This document shows positions 17,284 to 25,717 of a stretch of 64,000 nucleotides of DNA, one piece after another; position 1 is the first letter of the stretch, and every line of letters begins with the position of its first letter. A program made the position numbers and the translations under genes. The DNA comes from Sterolibacterium sp964437515 (GTDB lineage Bacteria; Pseudomonadota; Gammaproteobacteria; Burkholderiales; Rhodocyclaceae). Under the pieces are notes generated by a model. The model worked only from the letters and a program-made list of their open reading frames with translations. It made no database searches and had not been told where the DNA came from. The stretch is taken from assembly GCA_964437515.1 (NCBI GenBank), contig CAYTHB010000004.1, forward strand, positions 10,924 through 74,923, given 5' to 3'.

Positions 17284-18828
17284 ATGAATCTACTCAAGGC
17301 ACTCGCGACCGTCAGCGGCATGACCCTGCTGTCGCGCATTTTGGGCTTCATCCGCGACGCGGTCGTCGCCCATATTTTTGGTGCTGGCATGGCCAACGAT
17401 GCCTTTGTGGTGGCATTCCGCCTGCCCAATCTCCTGCGTCGCCTTTTTGCCGAAGGGGCATTCTCGCAAGCTTTCGTCCCGATACTGGCGGAATACAAAA
17501 ATCGCCAAAGTGCGGATGAAACACGCCGCCTAGTCGATCATGTGGCCACACTCCTGTTTCTGGTATTGCTGGGAGTCACCTTGCTGGGCATGCTCTTCAC
17601 CCCGCTCATCATCCACCTGACCGCACCCGGATTTGCTGAAAACACCGAAAAATTTGCGCTGACGGTCCATCTGACGCGCATCACCTTTCCTTACATCCTG
17701 TTCATGTCACTGGTGGCTTTGGCGGCGGGCATCCTCAACACATGGAGCCGCTTTGCCCTGCCCGCCTTCACTCCCGTGCTGCTGAACCTCTCCTTCATCG
17801 GCATGGCTTTACTGGCAGCACCCTATTTCAATCCGCCCATCATGGCATTAGGCTGGGCGGTTGTCATCGGCGGCGCGCTCCAACTGGCGATTCAACTTCC
17901 TGCACTGACAAAAATCGGCATGTTGCCGCGCTTTTCATTCAGCCTGAAAGACCCCGGGGTCAATCGCATCCTGAAACTCATGGCTCCTGCGGTGCTGGGC
18001 GTTTCCGTCGCCCAGGTGAGCCTGCTCATCAATACCATTTTTGCCTCATTTCTGGCTGTGGGCAGCATCTCCTGGCTTTATTACGCCGATCGACTGATGG
18101 AGTTTCCCTCTGGCTTGCTGGGTGCCGCATTGGGAACCATTCTGCTGCCCAGTCTGGCCAAATTCCACGCCGATGCACGCCACGATGAGTTCTCCGTGCT
18201 GCTCGACTGGGGGCTACGCCTGACCTTGCTACTCACACTCCCTGCCGCACTGGCTCTGGCTTTTTTAGGCGTTCCGCTGATTGCCACGCTCTTTCAACAT
18301 GGCGCTTTCTCAGCGGGTGACGTCCTGCAAACGCGCAATGCCTTGCTTGCCTACAGCGTCGGACTCACGGGGCTCATTCTCGTCAAAGTCCTCGCTCCAG
18401 GGTTCTACGCCCGCCAGAACATCAGAACGCCGGTCAAAATCGCACTGATCACATTGACAGTCACGCAACTCCTCAACCTGCTATTCATCTTTGGCATGAA
18501 ACTCAACCATGCCGGACTCGCGCTATCGATCAGCCTCGCGTCTTGCTTGAATGCGACCTTGCTCTATCGCGGTTTGCGGCGCGGCGGGATTTACCAGCCT
18601 CAGCCCGGCTGGACAAAATTCACCGCAAAACTCTTGCTGGCTTTGCTGGTCATGGGAACGGTGCTATGGCTCGGCATCGGTGCTGAAGACGCGTGGCTAC
18701 ACAAAACCATGCGTGAAAAAATCCCGCATCTCATCATTTTGTGTCTGGGAGGCGCATTCAGCTATTTCGCCACGCTGGGGCTACTCGGTTTTCGGATTAG
18801 CGATTTCAGAAAGCGCGGCGCGCACTAA
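17284..18828 (+). CDS. murJ: Lipid II flippase MurJ
   Basis: A polytopic membrane protein of 514 aa that moves lipid II across the inner membrane for peptidoglycan synthesis. The N-terminus MNLLKALATVSGMTLLSRILGF and the segment RLPNLLRRLFAEGAFSQAFVP are diagnostic of MurJ/MviN, and about 14 hydrophobic helices follow. The start at 17284 matches the family; the open frame extends upstream but has no family similarity there. Divergent from the pirin gene, with about 137 bp between. Confidence 0.96.
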   Translation: MNLLKALATVSGMTLLSRILGFIRDAVVAHIFGAGMANDAFVVAFRLPNLLRRLFAEGAFSQAFVPILAEYKNRQSADETRRLVDHVATLLFLVLLGVTLLGMLFTPLIIHLTAPGFAENTEKFALTVHLTRITFPYILFMSLVALAAGILNTWSRFALPAFTPVLLNLSFIGMALLAAPYFNPPIMALGWAVVIGGALQLAIQLPALTKIGMLPRFSFSLKDPGVNRILKLMAPAVLGVSVAQVSLLINTIFASFLAVGSISWLYYADRLMEFPSGLLGAALGTILLPSLAKFHADARHDEFSVLLDWGLRLTLLLTLPAALALAFLGVPLIATLFQHGAFSAGDVLQTRNALLAYSVGLTGLILVKVLAPGFYARQNIRTPVKIALITLTVTQLLNLLFIFGMKLNHAGLALSISLASCLNATLLYRGLRRGGIYQPQPGWTKFTAKLLLALLVMGTVLWLGIGAEDAWLHKTMREKIPHLIILCLGGAFSYFATLGLLGFRISDFRKRGAH

Positions 18829-18850
18829 ATCACAACAAACCGTTCAGGCT

Positions 18851-19090
18851 TTAGGATTCAGGGCTATCCCACGGCTGAAGCTCATGCATTGGCGGCTTGC
18901 TGATGGCATGAAGCACAAACGCCGTGCTGGCAAAGAAAAAAGAGGTCGCCATCGCACTCGCCGTCAATACATCCATCGTGCCTTTGGTTTCCCTGAAATA
19001 AAAAAAGGCACCTATGCTGACGAGCATACCGACCACACTGAGCATCGAAAAACCCAGCGAAATCTTTTTCCCGATACTGCGTGCCATCAT
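18851..19090 (-). CDS. Small membrane protein of unknown function
   Basis: A 79-aa protein (MMARSIGKKISLG...) with two predicted transmembrane helices, about residues 13-32 and 42-62, and a short polar tail (MHELQPWDSPES). I do not recognise a family. The start at 19090 is supported by GAGAGG six bases upstream. It is convergent with murJ (22-bp gap) and divergent from the following ParA gene. Frame and start site look real, but function cannot be inferred. Confidence 0.6.
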   Translation of the reverse strand: MMARSIGKKISLGFSMLSVVGMLVSIGAFFYFRETKGTMDVLTASAMATSFFFASTAFVLHAISKPPMHELQPWDSPES

Positions 19091-19207
19091 GAGATACCTC
19101 TCCAATTTTTATTCTCAACCCTCGATTCTGACGACGGATGAACAAAGAATCAAGCTGACTTGTTGCTATGGCAAAATACGCAGTTCGACATTCATCGGGG
19201 GCACATC

Positions 19208-20023
19208 ATGAAACGCGTTGTTTTCAATCAGAAAGGCGGTGTGGGCAAGAGCACCATCACCTGTAACCTTGCCGCCATCAGCGCATCGCGTGGCGAAAAA
19301 ACACTGGTGATCGACCTCGATCCACAAGCCAACTCGACCCACTATCTTCTGGGAGAAGCCGCCGATCAACTGGAAATCAGCGCCACCGAATTTTTTGATC
19401 AGATGCTGAGTCTCAAATTGCGCCCGCTTGCCACAGAAGATTTCATTCTGGAAACGCCTTTTGAAAACCTGCATGTGTTGCCCTCACATGCTTCGCTCGA
19501 AGAATTGCAGGCCAAACTCGAATCCCGTTACAAGATCTACAAGCTACGCGAAGCACTTGATGCCCTTGAAGGCTACGACCAGATCTGGATCGACACGCCT
19601 CCTGCCTTGCACTTTTATACTCGCTCGGCGCTAATTGCAGCCGACCGCTGCCTGATTCCTTTTGATTGCGATGCCTTTGCCCGACGTGCGCTTTACGCAT
19701 TGCTCGACAACGTCGCTGAAATTCGTGCAGATCATAACGAGCAACTACAGGTCGAAGGCATCATCATCAACCAGTTTCAGTCGCGCGCCAGCCTGCCGCA
19801 ACAACTGGTCGATGAACTGCGCGAAGAAGGCTTGCCGGTACTCAACACCCTGCTGTCCTCCTCGGTAAAAATCAAGGAGTCGCATCAACAATCGAAGCCC
19901 ATGGTGCATCTGGATGCGCGGCACAAACTCGCACAAGAGTTTGAAGCGCTCTATGACGAACTGGGTGCACGCGCAAAATCGGGCAGCAAAACGCCCAAAA
20001 ACGCGAGCCGCCAGCGGGGCTGA
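19208..20023 (+). CDS. ParA/MinD family ATPase (orphan)
   Basis: A 271-aa P-loop ATPase with the deviant Walker A motif KGGVGKST at residues 9-16, Walker A' VIDLDPQANST and Walker B IDTPPAL. It keeps the usual dimerising signature lysine. No parB, parS-like site or plasmid gene is adjacent, so it is not the chromosomal parAB system. Orphan ParAs position cargo such as chemoreceptor clusters, carboxysomes or PHA granules. The ATG at 19208 gives the canonical MKRVVFNQKGG N-terminus. The C-terminal tail is Lys/Ser-rich. The cargo is unknown. Confidence 0.85.
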   Translation: MKRVVFNQKGGVGKSTITCNLAAISASRGEKTLVIDLDPQANSTHYLLGEAADQLEISATEFFDQMLSLKLRPLATEDFILETPFENLHVLPSHASLEELQAKLESRYKIYKLREALDALEGYDQIWIDTPPALHFYTRSALIAADRCLIPFDCDAFARRALYALLDNVAEIRADHNEQLQVEGIIINQFQSRASLPQQLVDELREEGLPVLNTLLSSSVKIKESHQQSKPMVHLDARHKLAQEFEALYDELGARAKSGSKTPKNASRQRG

Positions 20024-20032
20024 TACACGCGA

Positions 20033-21004
20033 TCAACCTTTGAGAACTTTCCGCATCACCCAAAGCACCACGGGTGACAGCGGAGCCATCAGCCAGCGCA
20101 GCCCACCCAGACGGCCGCGCATCTCCGCCTGATAATCCGCAAAACGATGATTTTGAAATTGCAGGATTTCCTGCGATTCTGTCGTATCCATCCACGAAGC
20201 GTAAAAACGGTTCTGCCCAAACATGTCGCGCGGCAGATTCACGCCCATCGCCTTGAATGCTGTGCTGAGGAATTCATGTTGTGTCACGCGGCAATCGTGG
20301 CCACCACCCAACAGAAAAATCCGCCGGATGGCATGTGGATTGTCGATACTGTTAGCCACCGCCGTAGCCACATCACAGGGATGGACATACTCCAGCGGAT
20401 TATCCGGCAGCACATTGAACAACTGGCGCAAGGTCACCAGATCAGCCGCCAGTGTGCGTGAATCGACCGAAACGCCTACGCGCAGTACGCACCATGGAAT
20501 CGTACTAGCTGCCAGTCGCTGCTCGATCTCGACCTTATGACGAGTGTAATTGTCGGTCGGCGAAACGGGATCATCCACCCGCATCAGTCGCGTCATCGGC
20601 TCAGGATAGCCAAACACCGTGACCGATGAGGGATACACCAGCAAAGGCTTTTCGGCACAGGCTTCGATCGCATCAATCAAGCGGAAAGTGGCGTCCACAT
20701 TCACTGCCCGCGCCAGTTCCGGCGCGGTTTCTGTCAGCGGTGGCAAGAGTGCGCCCAGATGCACAACCGCCGTGACGCCTGACAACAGGGGCTTGAAATC
20801 CACCTTACGCAAATCTGCCCAAATCACCTCATCATAAGATGCCGACAATCGGGTAGCCACTTTGCGATTGACCGGGTTATCCAAATCCATCGCCACCATG
20901 CGATAGCCACGTTGCTTCAACTCGGCAATCACCATCTGGCCTAGGCGGCCAAACGCACCCGTAACAATTACGGATTTCCCCGCAGGCTTGGTAACCATGG
21001 TCAT
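20033..21004 (-). CDS. NAD(P)-dependent epimerase/dehydratase family protein
   Basis: An extended short-chain dehydrogenase of 323 aa. The Rossmann motif is VTGAFGRLGQM near the N-terminus; the catalytic pair is YTRHK, with a Ser in the preceding strand region (LLVYPSSVTVFG). The family works on nucleotide sugars and many other carbonyl or alcohol substrates, and the C-terminal half gives no further clue. GGGGG lies 4 nt before the first ATG. It is convergent with the orphan ParA gene, only 9 bp apart. Confidence 0.8.
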   Translation of the reverse strand: MTMVTKPAGKSVIVTGAFGRLGQMVIAELKQRGYRMVAMDLDNPVNRKVATRLSASYDEVIWADLRKVDFKPLLSGVTAVVHLGALLPPLTETAPELARAVNVDATFRLIDAIEACAEKPLLVYPSSVTVFGYPEPMTRLMRVDDPVSPTDNYTRHKVEIEQRLAASTIPWCVLRVGVSVDSRTLAADLVTLRQLFNVLPDNPLEYVHPCDVATAVANSIDNPHAIRRIFLLGGGHDCRVTQHEFLSTAFKAMGVNLPRDMFGQNRFYASWMDTTESQEILQFQNHRFADYQAEMRGRLGGLRWLMAPLSPVVLWVMRKVLKG

Positions 21005-21057
21005 AAATCCCCCTTCCCTTTCACTTTTGACAATTCACAAATCACACTTCATGAAAA

Positions 21058-23307
21058 TCAAACTGGCGTGAGCCGTGCGACCGAAAGTGCCAGCCATTTC
21101 TGTCCGGCGTGTTTGAAATTGACTTGTACGCGGGCATCTTGCCCCGCGCCTTCGGTGCTGACGATCATTCCTTGACCAAACTTGGTGTGCATGACCGTCT
21201 GCCCGACGTAAAAGCTGCCGGATTCTGCTGCGGCCTTGAGATTGGCTGTGCGCGAGACAGCCGAAGACGACGCGGGATTCGCAGAGGTGGCATTGCTCCA
21301 ACTCGACGAGAGCGTTGTTGCTGCCTGCCTTGACTGCGACGCTCTCACTTTCGGCGTCAGCCATTTTAGCAAACTCGCGGGAATTTCATCGAGAAACTGT
21401 GAGGCGACGTTGTAGCGCGTCTGCCCGTGCAGCATCCGCGTTTGCGCGAAAGACAGATAGAGCCGCTGACGCGCGCGGGTGACGGCCACATACATGAGCC
21501 GCCGTTCCTCCTCCAGCCCCTTGGCTTCAAACGCTGCGTTTTCGTGCGGGAACAAGCCTTCTTCCAGACCGCTGATGAAGACGATGTTGAATTCCAGCCC
21601 CTTGGCAGCATGCACCGTCATCAACTGCACCGCGTCATCGCTGTCGCCCGATTGATGTTCGCCAGCTTCGAGTGCCGCATGCGCCAAAAAGGAGGCCAGA
21701 TCGCTGTCCGGTGGCACGCCTTCTGCGTGCGTTTCGCTGGGCTGCAGTGCGGATTCTTCGCTGACGAAACTGACGGCGGCGTTAATCAGCTCATCGAGGT
21801 TGGCGAGCCGGTCCTCACCTTCCTTCTCGTTGCGGTAATGCTCGCACAGACCCGAAAGCTCGAGCACATGATCGACCAACTCCGGCAAGGGCAAGCTTTC
21901 CGCGCCGCTACGCATGTGCGCGAGCAAGCTCGTAAAGCGTTCGAGCACCGCTTGTACCTTGCCCGACAGATGCGCCACCGCCTGATGCAGGCTGCATTGA
22001 TGCGCTTTGGCCGTATCTGCCAGTTGTTCCAGCGAACGCGCGCCGATGCCACGTACCGGGAAATTCACCACCCGCGCAAAGGCGGTGTCGTCATCGGGAT
22101 TGGCGATCAGGCGCAGGTAAGCGAGGGCGTGCTTGATTTCCTGCCGCTCGAAAAAACGCAGCCCGCCATACACGCGATACGGCAATCCGGCGGAAAACAA
22201 GGCATGTTCCAGCACCCGCGACTGGGCGTTGGAGCGGTACAGCAAGGCCACCTCGCTGCGCGCATGGCCGTCGCGCGCCAGTGCTTTGATTTCTTCGACA
22301 ATCCAGCGCGCCTCGTCCAGATCGGCATACGATTCAAACACACGGATCGGCTCGCCACTGCCCGCTTCCGTCCACAAATTCTTACCGAGGCGCGTACTGT
22401 TGTTCTTGATGATGGCATTCGCCGCATCGAGGATGTTGCCTTGCGAACGGTAGTTTTGTTCGAGGCGAATCACTTTCTCGACGCGGAATTCGCGTTCGAA
22501 ATCGCGCATATTGCCGACTTCCGCACCGCGAAAGGCGTAGATCGACTGGTCATCATCGCCCACGGCAAACACCGCCGCGCCCGCACCGCCTTCGGCAAGC
22601 AACTTCAGCCAGCGATATTGCAGCCGATTGGTATCCTGAAACTCATCGACCAGGATGTGACGAAAACGCTGCTGATAATGGCGACGGATGTTTTCATTGT
22701 GCAACAGCAATTCGTAAGAACGCAGCAGCAGCTCGGCAAAATCCACCACGCCTTCGCGCTGGCATTGCTGCTCGTAAGCGGCATACAGCTCGACGCGCTT
22801 TTTGGTGAAATCATCCCACGCCTCCACCGCCGCGGCGCGCTCGCCTTGTTCCTTGCGCGCATTGATGAAGTGCTGCAATTCACGCGGCGAAAACTTTTCG
22901 TCATCGACATTGAGCGATTTCAGCAAACGTTTGATTGCTGACAACTGATCGCCCTGATCGAGGATCTGGAACAGCGACGGCAAGCCCGCCTCGCGGTGAT
23001 GCGCGCGCAGCAGGCGATTGCACAGGCCATGAAAGGTGCCTATCCACATGCCGCGCACATTGATCGGCATCATGCCCGATAGGCGCGTGAGCATTTCCTT
23101 CGCCGCCTTGTTGGTAAACGTCACCGCCAGAATGTTCGGCGAAGCGCACAGGTTCTGCGATAACAACCAGGCAATGCGGGTGGTCAGCACGCGCGTCTTG
23201 CCGCTGCCCGCACCGGCGAGGATCAGTGCGTGCTGGGGCGGCAAGGTCACGGCGGCCAGTTGCTCGGGATTCAACCCGACGAGGAGATGAGAGTGAGAGG
23301 CGAACAT
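21058..23307 (-). CDS. uvrD: UvrD/PcrA family DNA helicase
   Basis: A superfamily 1A 3'-5' helicase of 749 aa with all motifs visible: AGAGSGKT (I, residues 31-38), DEFQDTN (II), GDDDQSIYAFRGA (III), VHAAKGLEF (V) and YVAVTRAR (VI). It unwinds DNA in nucleotide-excision and mismatch repair. The C-terminal tail (FYVGQTVMHTKFGQGMIVS) matches the RNA-polymerase-interacting Tudor-like domain of UvrD/PcrA. The start is placed at 23307, since the open frame upstream overlaps the divergent promoter region. Rep is the main alternative, but the C-terminal domain favours UvrD/PcrA. Confidence 0.93.
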   Translation of the reverse strand: MFASHSHLLVGLNPEQLAAVTLPPQHALILAGAGSGKTRVLTTRIAWLLSQNLCASPNILAVTFTNKAAKEMLTRLSGMMPINVRGMWIGTFHGLCNRLLRAHHREAGLPSLFQILDQGDQLSAIKRLLKSLNVDDEKFSPRELQHFINARKEQGERAAAVEAWDDFTKKRVELYAAYEQQCQREGVVDFAELLLRSYELLLHNENIRRHYQQRFRHILVDEFQDTNRLQYRWLKLLAEGGAGAAVFAVGDDDQSIYAFRGAEVGNMRDFEREFRVEKVIRLEQNYRSQGNILDAANAIIKNNSTRLGKNLWTEAGSGEPIRVFESYADLDEARWIVEEIKALARDGHARSEVALLYRSNAQSRVLEHALFSAGLPYRVYGGLRFFERQEIKHALAYLRLIANPDDDTAFARVVNFPVRGIGARSLEQLADTAKAHQCSLHQAVAHLSGKVQAVLERFTSLLAHMRSGAESLPLPELVDHVLELSGLCEHYRNEKEGEDRLANLDELINAAVSFVSEESALQPSETHAEGVPPDSDLASFLAHAALEAGEHQSGDSDDAVQLMTVHAAKGLEFNIVFISGLEEGLFPHENAAFEAKGLEEERRLMYVAVTRARQRLYLSFAQTRMLHGQTRYNVASQFLDEIPASLLKWLTPKVRASQSRQAATTLSSSWSNATSANPASSSAVSRTANLKAAAESGSFYVGQTVMHTKFGQGMIVSTEGAGQDARVQVNFKHAGQKWLALSVARLTPV

Positions 23308-23349
23308 AAGCGGCGGATTATACGCATCGCTTGCGCTATCATTCCCGCC

Positions 23350-24138
23350 ATGGCCAAGCCTCCTTCCATACTCCGTCAAGCCTTGCGCGCTCAACTCGTC
23401 GGTGCCGGCTTGATTGCCCTACTCCCAATTGCATCTCCCGGCTTGATCAGCTCGCCCATGCAAGCAGCACTCGCACAAGGAGCGTGTGCCGCGCTGGCGA
23501 GTCAAGCCATCGGCATGCCGCGTTGGTGGCTGATCCTGCACTTCAGCTTTCTGCCTGCTGCCCTGTGGCTGATGCAACAGGGCAACATTGCCCCCGGCTG
23601 GTATCTGACGGCTTTTCTGCTGTTGCTACTCATCTATTGGCGCACCGATCACAGCCAGGTTCCTCTTTATCTCTCCAACACGCCAACCGCCCAAGCCGTC
23701 CTGAAGCTTTTACCTGCTAGCCCTTGCCACGTCGTCGATTTGGGCTGCGGGACAGGGGGACTATTACGTTATCTGGCACGATCGCGTCCCGACTGTACTT
23801 TTCTGGGGATCGAACACGCGCCCCTGCCCTGGCTTTGGGCGTATCTCACCGCCCGCGGGCTTCCCAATCTTCATTTTCGATATGGCAATTTCTGGCGTTT
23901 GAATCTATCCGGATTTGATGTGATTTATGCTTTTCTTTCCCCTGCACCCATGCCCAATCTGCACCTGAAAGCCCGCGCACAGATGCATGGCGACGCCTTG
24001 CTCATCAGCAACAGTTTCGCGATTCCCGATATCACCCCCGAATTGACTGTCGATGTTGCCGACCGGCGCGCCACCCGGCTTTATTGTTATCGTCCCAACG
24101 TACATGGTAGCCGTCTCCACCCACAGAGGATGAAATAA
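23350..24138 (+). CDS. Membrane-anchored class I SAM-dependent methyltransferase
   Basis: 262 aa: an N-terminal region with about three hydrophobic helices (roughly residues 15-105), then a Rossmann methyltransferase with SAM motif I VVDLGCGTGG (128-137) and an acidic residue in the next strand (FLGIEHAP). The substrate is unknown. The last 11 residues and the stop codon are encoded inside repeat copy A (24104-24329), so insertion of the repeat appears to have replaced or extended the original C-terminus. It is divergent from uvrD, with a 42-bp spacer. Confidence 0.78.
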   Translation: MAKPPSILRQALRAQLVGAGLIALLPIASPGLISSPMQAALAQGACAALASQAIGMPRWWLILHFSFLPAALWLMQQGNIAPGWYLTAFLLLLLIYWRTDHSQVPLYLSNTPTAQAVLKLLPASPCHVVDLGCGTGGLLRYLARSRPDCTFLGIEHAPLPWLWAYLTARGLPNLHFRYGNFWRLNLSGFDVIYAFLSPAPMPNLHLKARAQMHGDALLISNSFAIPDITPELTVDVADRRATRLYCYRPNVHGSRLHPQRMK

Positions 24139-24329
24139 TCGTTACCCGATAACAGATACGCTTACCCCACCCATCCCCCACGGACGGCTTTGCACAGCCG
24201 TCCGGCTTCGGCGGCACGGAGCAGTGCTCCGTGAAACCCCGCCTACGCCCCCTCAAGGGGCAGCTACTGATTGGTTCGCTACGCTCAAAGCTTCAATCCA
24301 ACATCGCGACTCTGATTTTTGTATTTCAC
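24104..24329 (+). repeat. Hairpin-rich interspersed repeat, copy A (full length)
   Basis: A 226-bp element starting ATGGTAGCC and ending TTTTTGTATTTCAC. Inside lie three hairpins: CGGACGGCT/AGCCGTCCG, CACGGAGCA/TGCTCCGTG and CCCCTC/GAGGGG-like CCCCTCAAGGGG. Copy B (25321-25537) is nearly identical but inverted, and copy C (61021-61160) is a shorter version. The left end lies inside the methyltransferase gene. The following 188 bp (24330-24517), up to the ParA-like start, hold no gene; the only structure seen is a small palindrome, ATGAGCTCAT. Confidence 0.85.
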
Positions 24330-24517
24330 GTTAACAAACTCTGCCAAAAGCCGGATTCATGAGCTCATCGATTCATAAATTCTGAGTTGAAGTCCGATTT
24401 CAGCGCATTTCTCGGCTTCGATCTCGCCATGCTTCGCCAATAATGCGAACCTGTCCGATCATATTGCACCGATACAAGCACGCGGACAACGGCATCGAAG
24501 AATTTCGAAAGGCGCAC

Positions 24518-25243
24518 ATGGCAGATATCATCTGTGTCATCGGCAACAAGGGCGGCACCGGAAAAACGACGTTTTCACACATGCTCAGTCAGGGCATGGG
24601 ACTCCTTGGACAGCGCGCAGTGTGCGTCCTGACCGATACCGATCGCGAACCGCTCAATCCTTCCAATCGACGCTACCTGACAGCCGATGCACGCTCTCCG
24701 GAGGCCATGGCCAAGATCGTCGACAAGATCAGGACTTTGCCTGCCTGGCTAGGTATCATCGATGGGGGCGGGAACCGAACCGAAATGGATCGCAAGCTCT
24801 ATGGCCTTGCTGATCTGGTTCTACTCCCTTTTCGAGACTCACACGAAGACATCCGTACCGTGACACGCGATCTTGAGCGTTTTCCTCACGCTTACGCAGT
24901 ACCCATGCAATGGCCCACGAATGTCTGGCAGCTCGATGCTGCACGCAAGACCGTCCATGAATTTCTGGCGCAATATCATGATCGCATCCTCGATCCTGTC
25001 TATGCCCTGCCTGACAGCAAGCTGCTGCTCCAGAAACAAATCCCTCTGACCTTGCCCGCTCCCCTGATCGAAAGCTGTTGCAACGCAGCACAACAGGTGG
25101 TCGATTTACTTCAACTCACGCCGCATCAGCAGCCTGTCCCCCTCACTCGCCGTACCCTGAACGACTCAGCGAATGACGCATCGGCCGGAACCTCCAGGCT
25201 TTACACACCCCAACAGCCTGTTCGCTTTGCCAGCAGATTTTGA
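24518..25243 (+). CDS. ParA-like P-loop ATPase between inverted repeats
   Basis: A 241-aa ATPase with the deviant Walker A motif GNKGGTGKTT (K11, K16), a DTDREP segment where ParA has DxDPQ, and IIDGGGN in the Walker B position. It is only distantly like the ParA at 19208. No partner protein or centromere-like array is adjacent. The gene sits alone between copy A and the inverted copy B of the repeat, about 1 kb apart, which suggests it was acquired or could be moved as a unit. The start at 24518 has only a weak upstream AAGG. The C-terminal 40 residues look disordered. Function unknown. Confidence 0.75.
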   Translation: MADIICVIGNKGGTGKTTFSHMLSQGMGLLGQRAVCVLTDTDREPLNPSNRRYLTADARSPEAMAKIVDKIRTLPAWLGIIDGGGNRTEMDRKLYGLADLVLLPFRDSHEDIRTVTRDLERFPHAYAVPMQWPTNVWQLDAARKTVHEFLAQYHDRILDPVYALPDSKLLLQKQIPLTLPAPLIESCCNAAQQVVDLLQLTPHQQPVPLTRRTLNDSANDASAGTSRLYTPQQPVRFASRF

Positions 25244-25320
25244 ATGCTCTTGCGAGCAGCTCTGTGACCTTCGAGTACGTTATTGATACGGTACAGATCG
25301 TCTTGAAAACTCCGTTTAGT

Positions 25321-25537
25321 GTGAAATACAAAAATTGGCGTTGAGTTGAAGTTTCGAGCGTAGCGAGCAAATCAGTAGCCGCCCCTTGAGGGGGCGTAGG
25401 CGGGGTTTCACGGAGCACTGCTCCGTGCCGCCGAAGCCGGACGGCTGTGCAAAGCCGTCCGTGGCGGATGGGTGGGGTAGGCGTATTTGGTATCGGGTAA
25501 CGATTATTCATCCTCTGTGGGTGGAGATGGCTACCAT
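25321..25537 (-). repeat. Hairpin-rich interspersed repeat, copy B (full length, inverted)
   Basis: 217 bp, the inverted partner of copy A. The two share both ends, the same order of hairpins and almost all bases, differing by a few substitutions and small indels. Together with copy A it forms approximately 220-bp terminal inverted repeats around the ParA-like gene. The short spacer 25244-25320 holds no gene. Confidence 0.85.
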
Positions 25538-25542
25538 AATCG

Positions 25543-25603
25543 TTAGGTTGAGCCTGTCGAAGCCCTGTCAGCCAAGCCCTTCGACAAACTCAGTGCGAAC
25601 AGA
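25543..25603. repeat. REP-like imperfect inverted repeat
   Basis: Left arm GGTTGAGCCTGTCGAAGCCC and right arm CCCTTCGACAAACTCAGTGC pair imperfectly around a short loop. This TTGAGCCTGTCGAAG type of sequence recurs as an intergenic repeat in many bacterial genomes. It lies 5 bp after repeat copy B. The remaining bases to 25717 hold no gene; they contain only the leader of the histidine kinase. Confidence 0.65.
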
Positions 25604-25717
25604 TTCAAGTACATCTCAGCCGACTCAATAAGTACCCATAACGTGGCATATCACCTTGCATATCAGAGAGACAGCTAAGAGAATCAGCTATCCCTCTCTC
25701 TTGTCCTGATAATTGCT

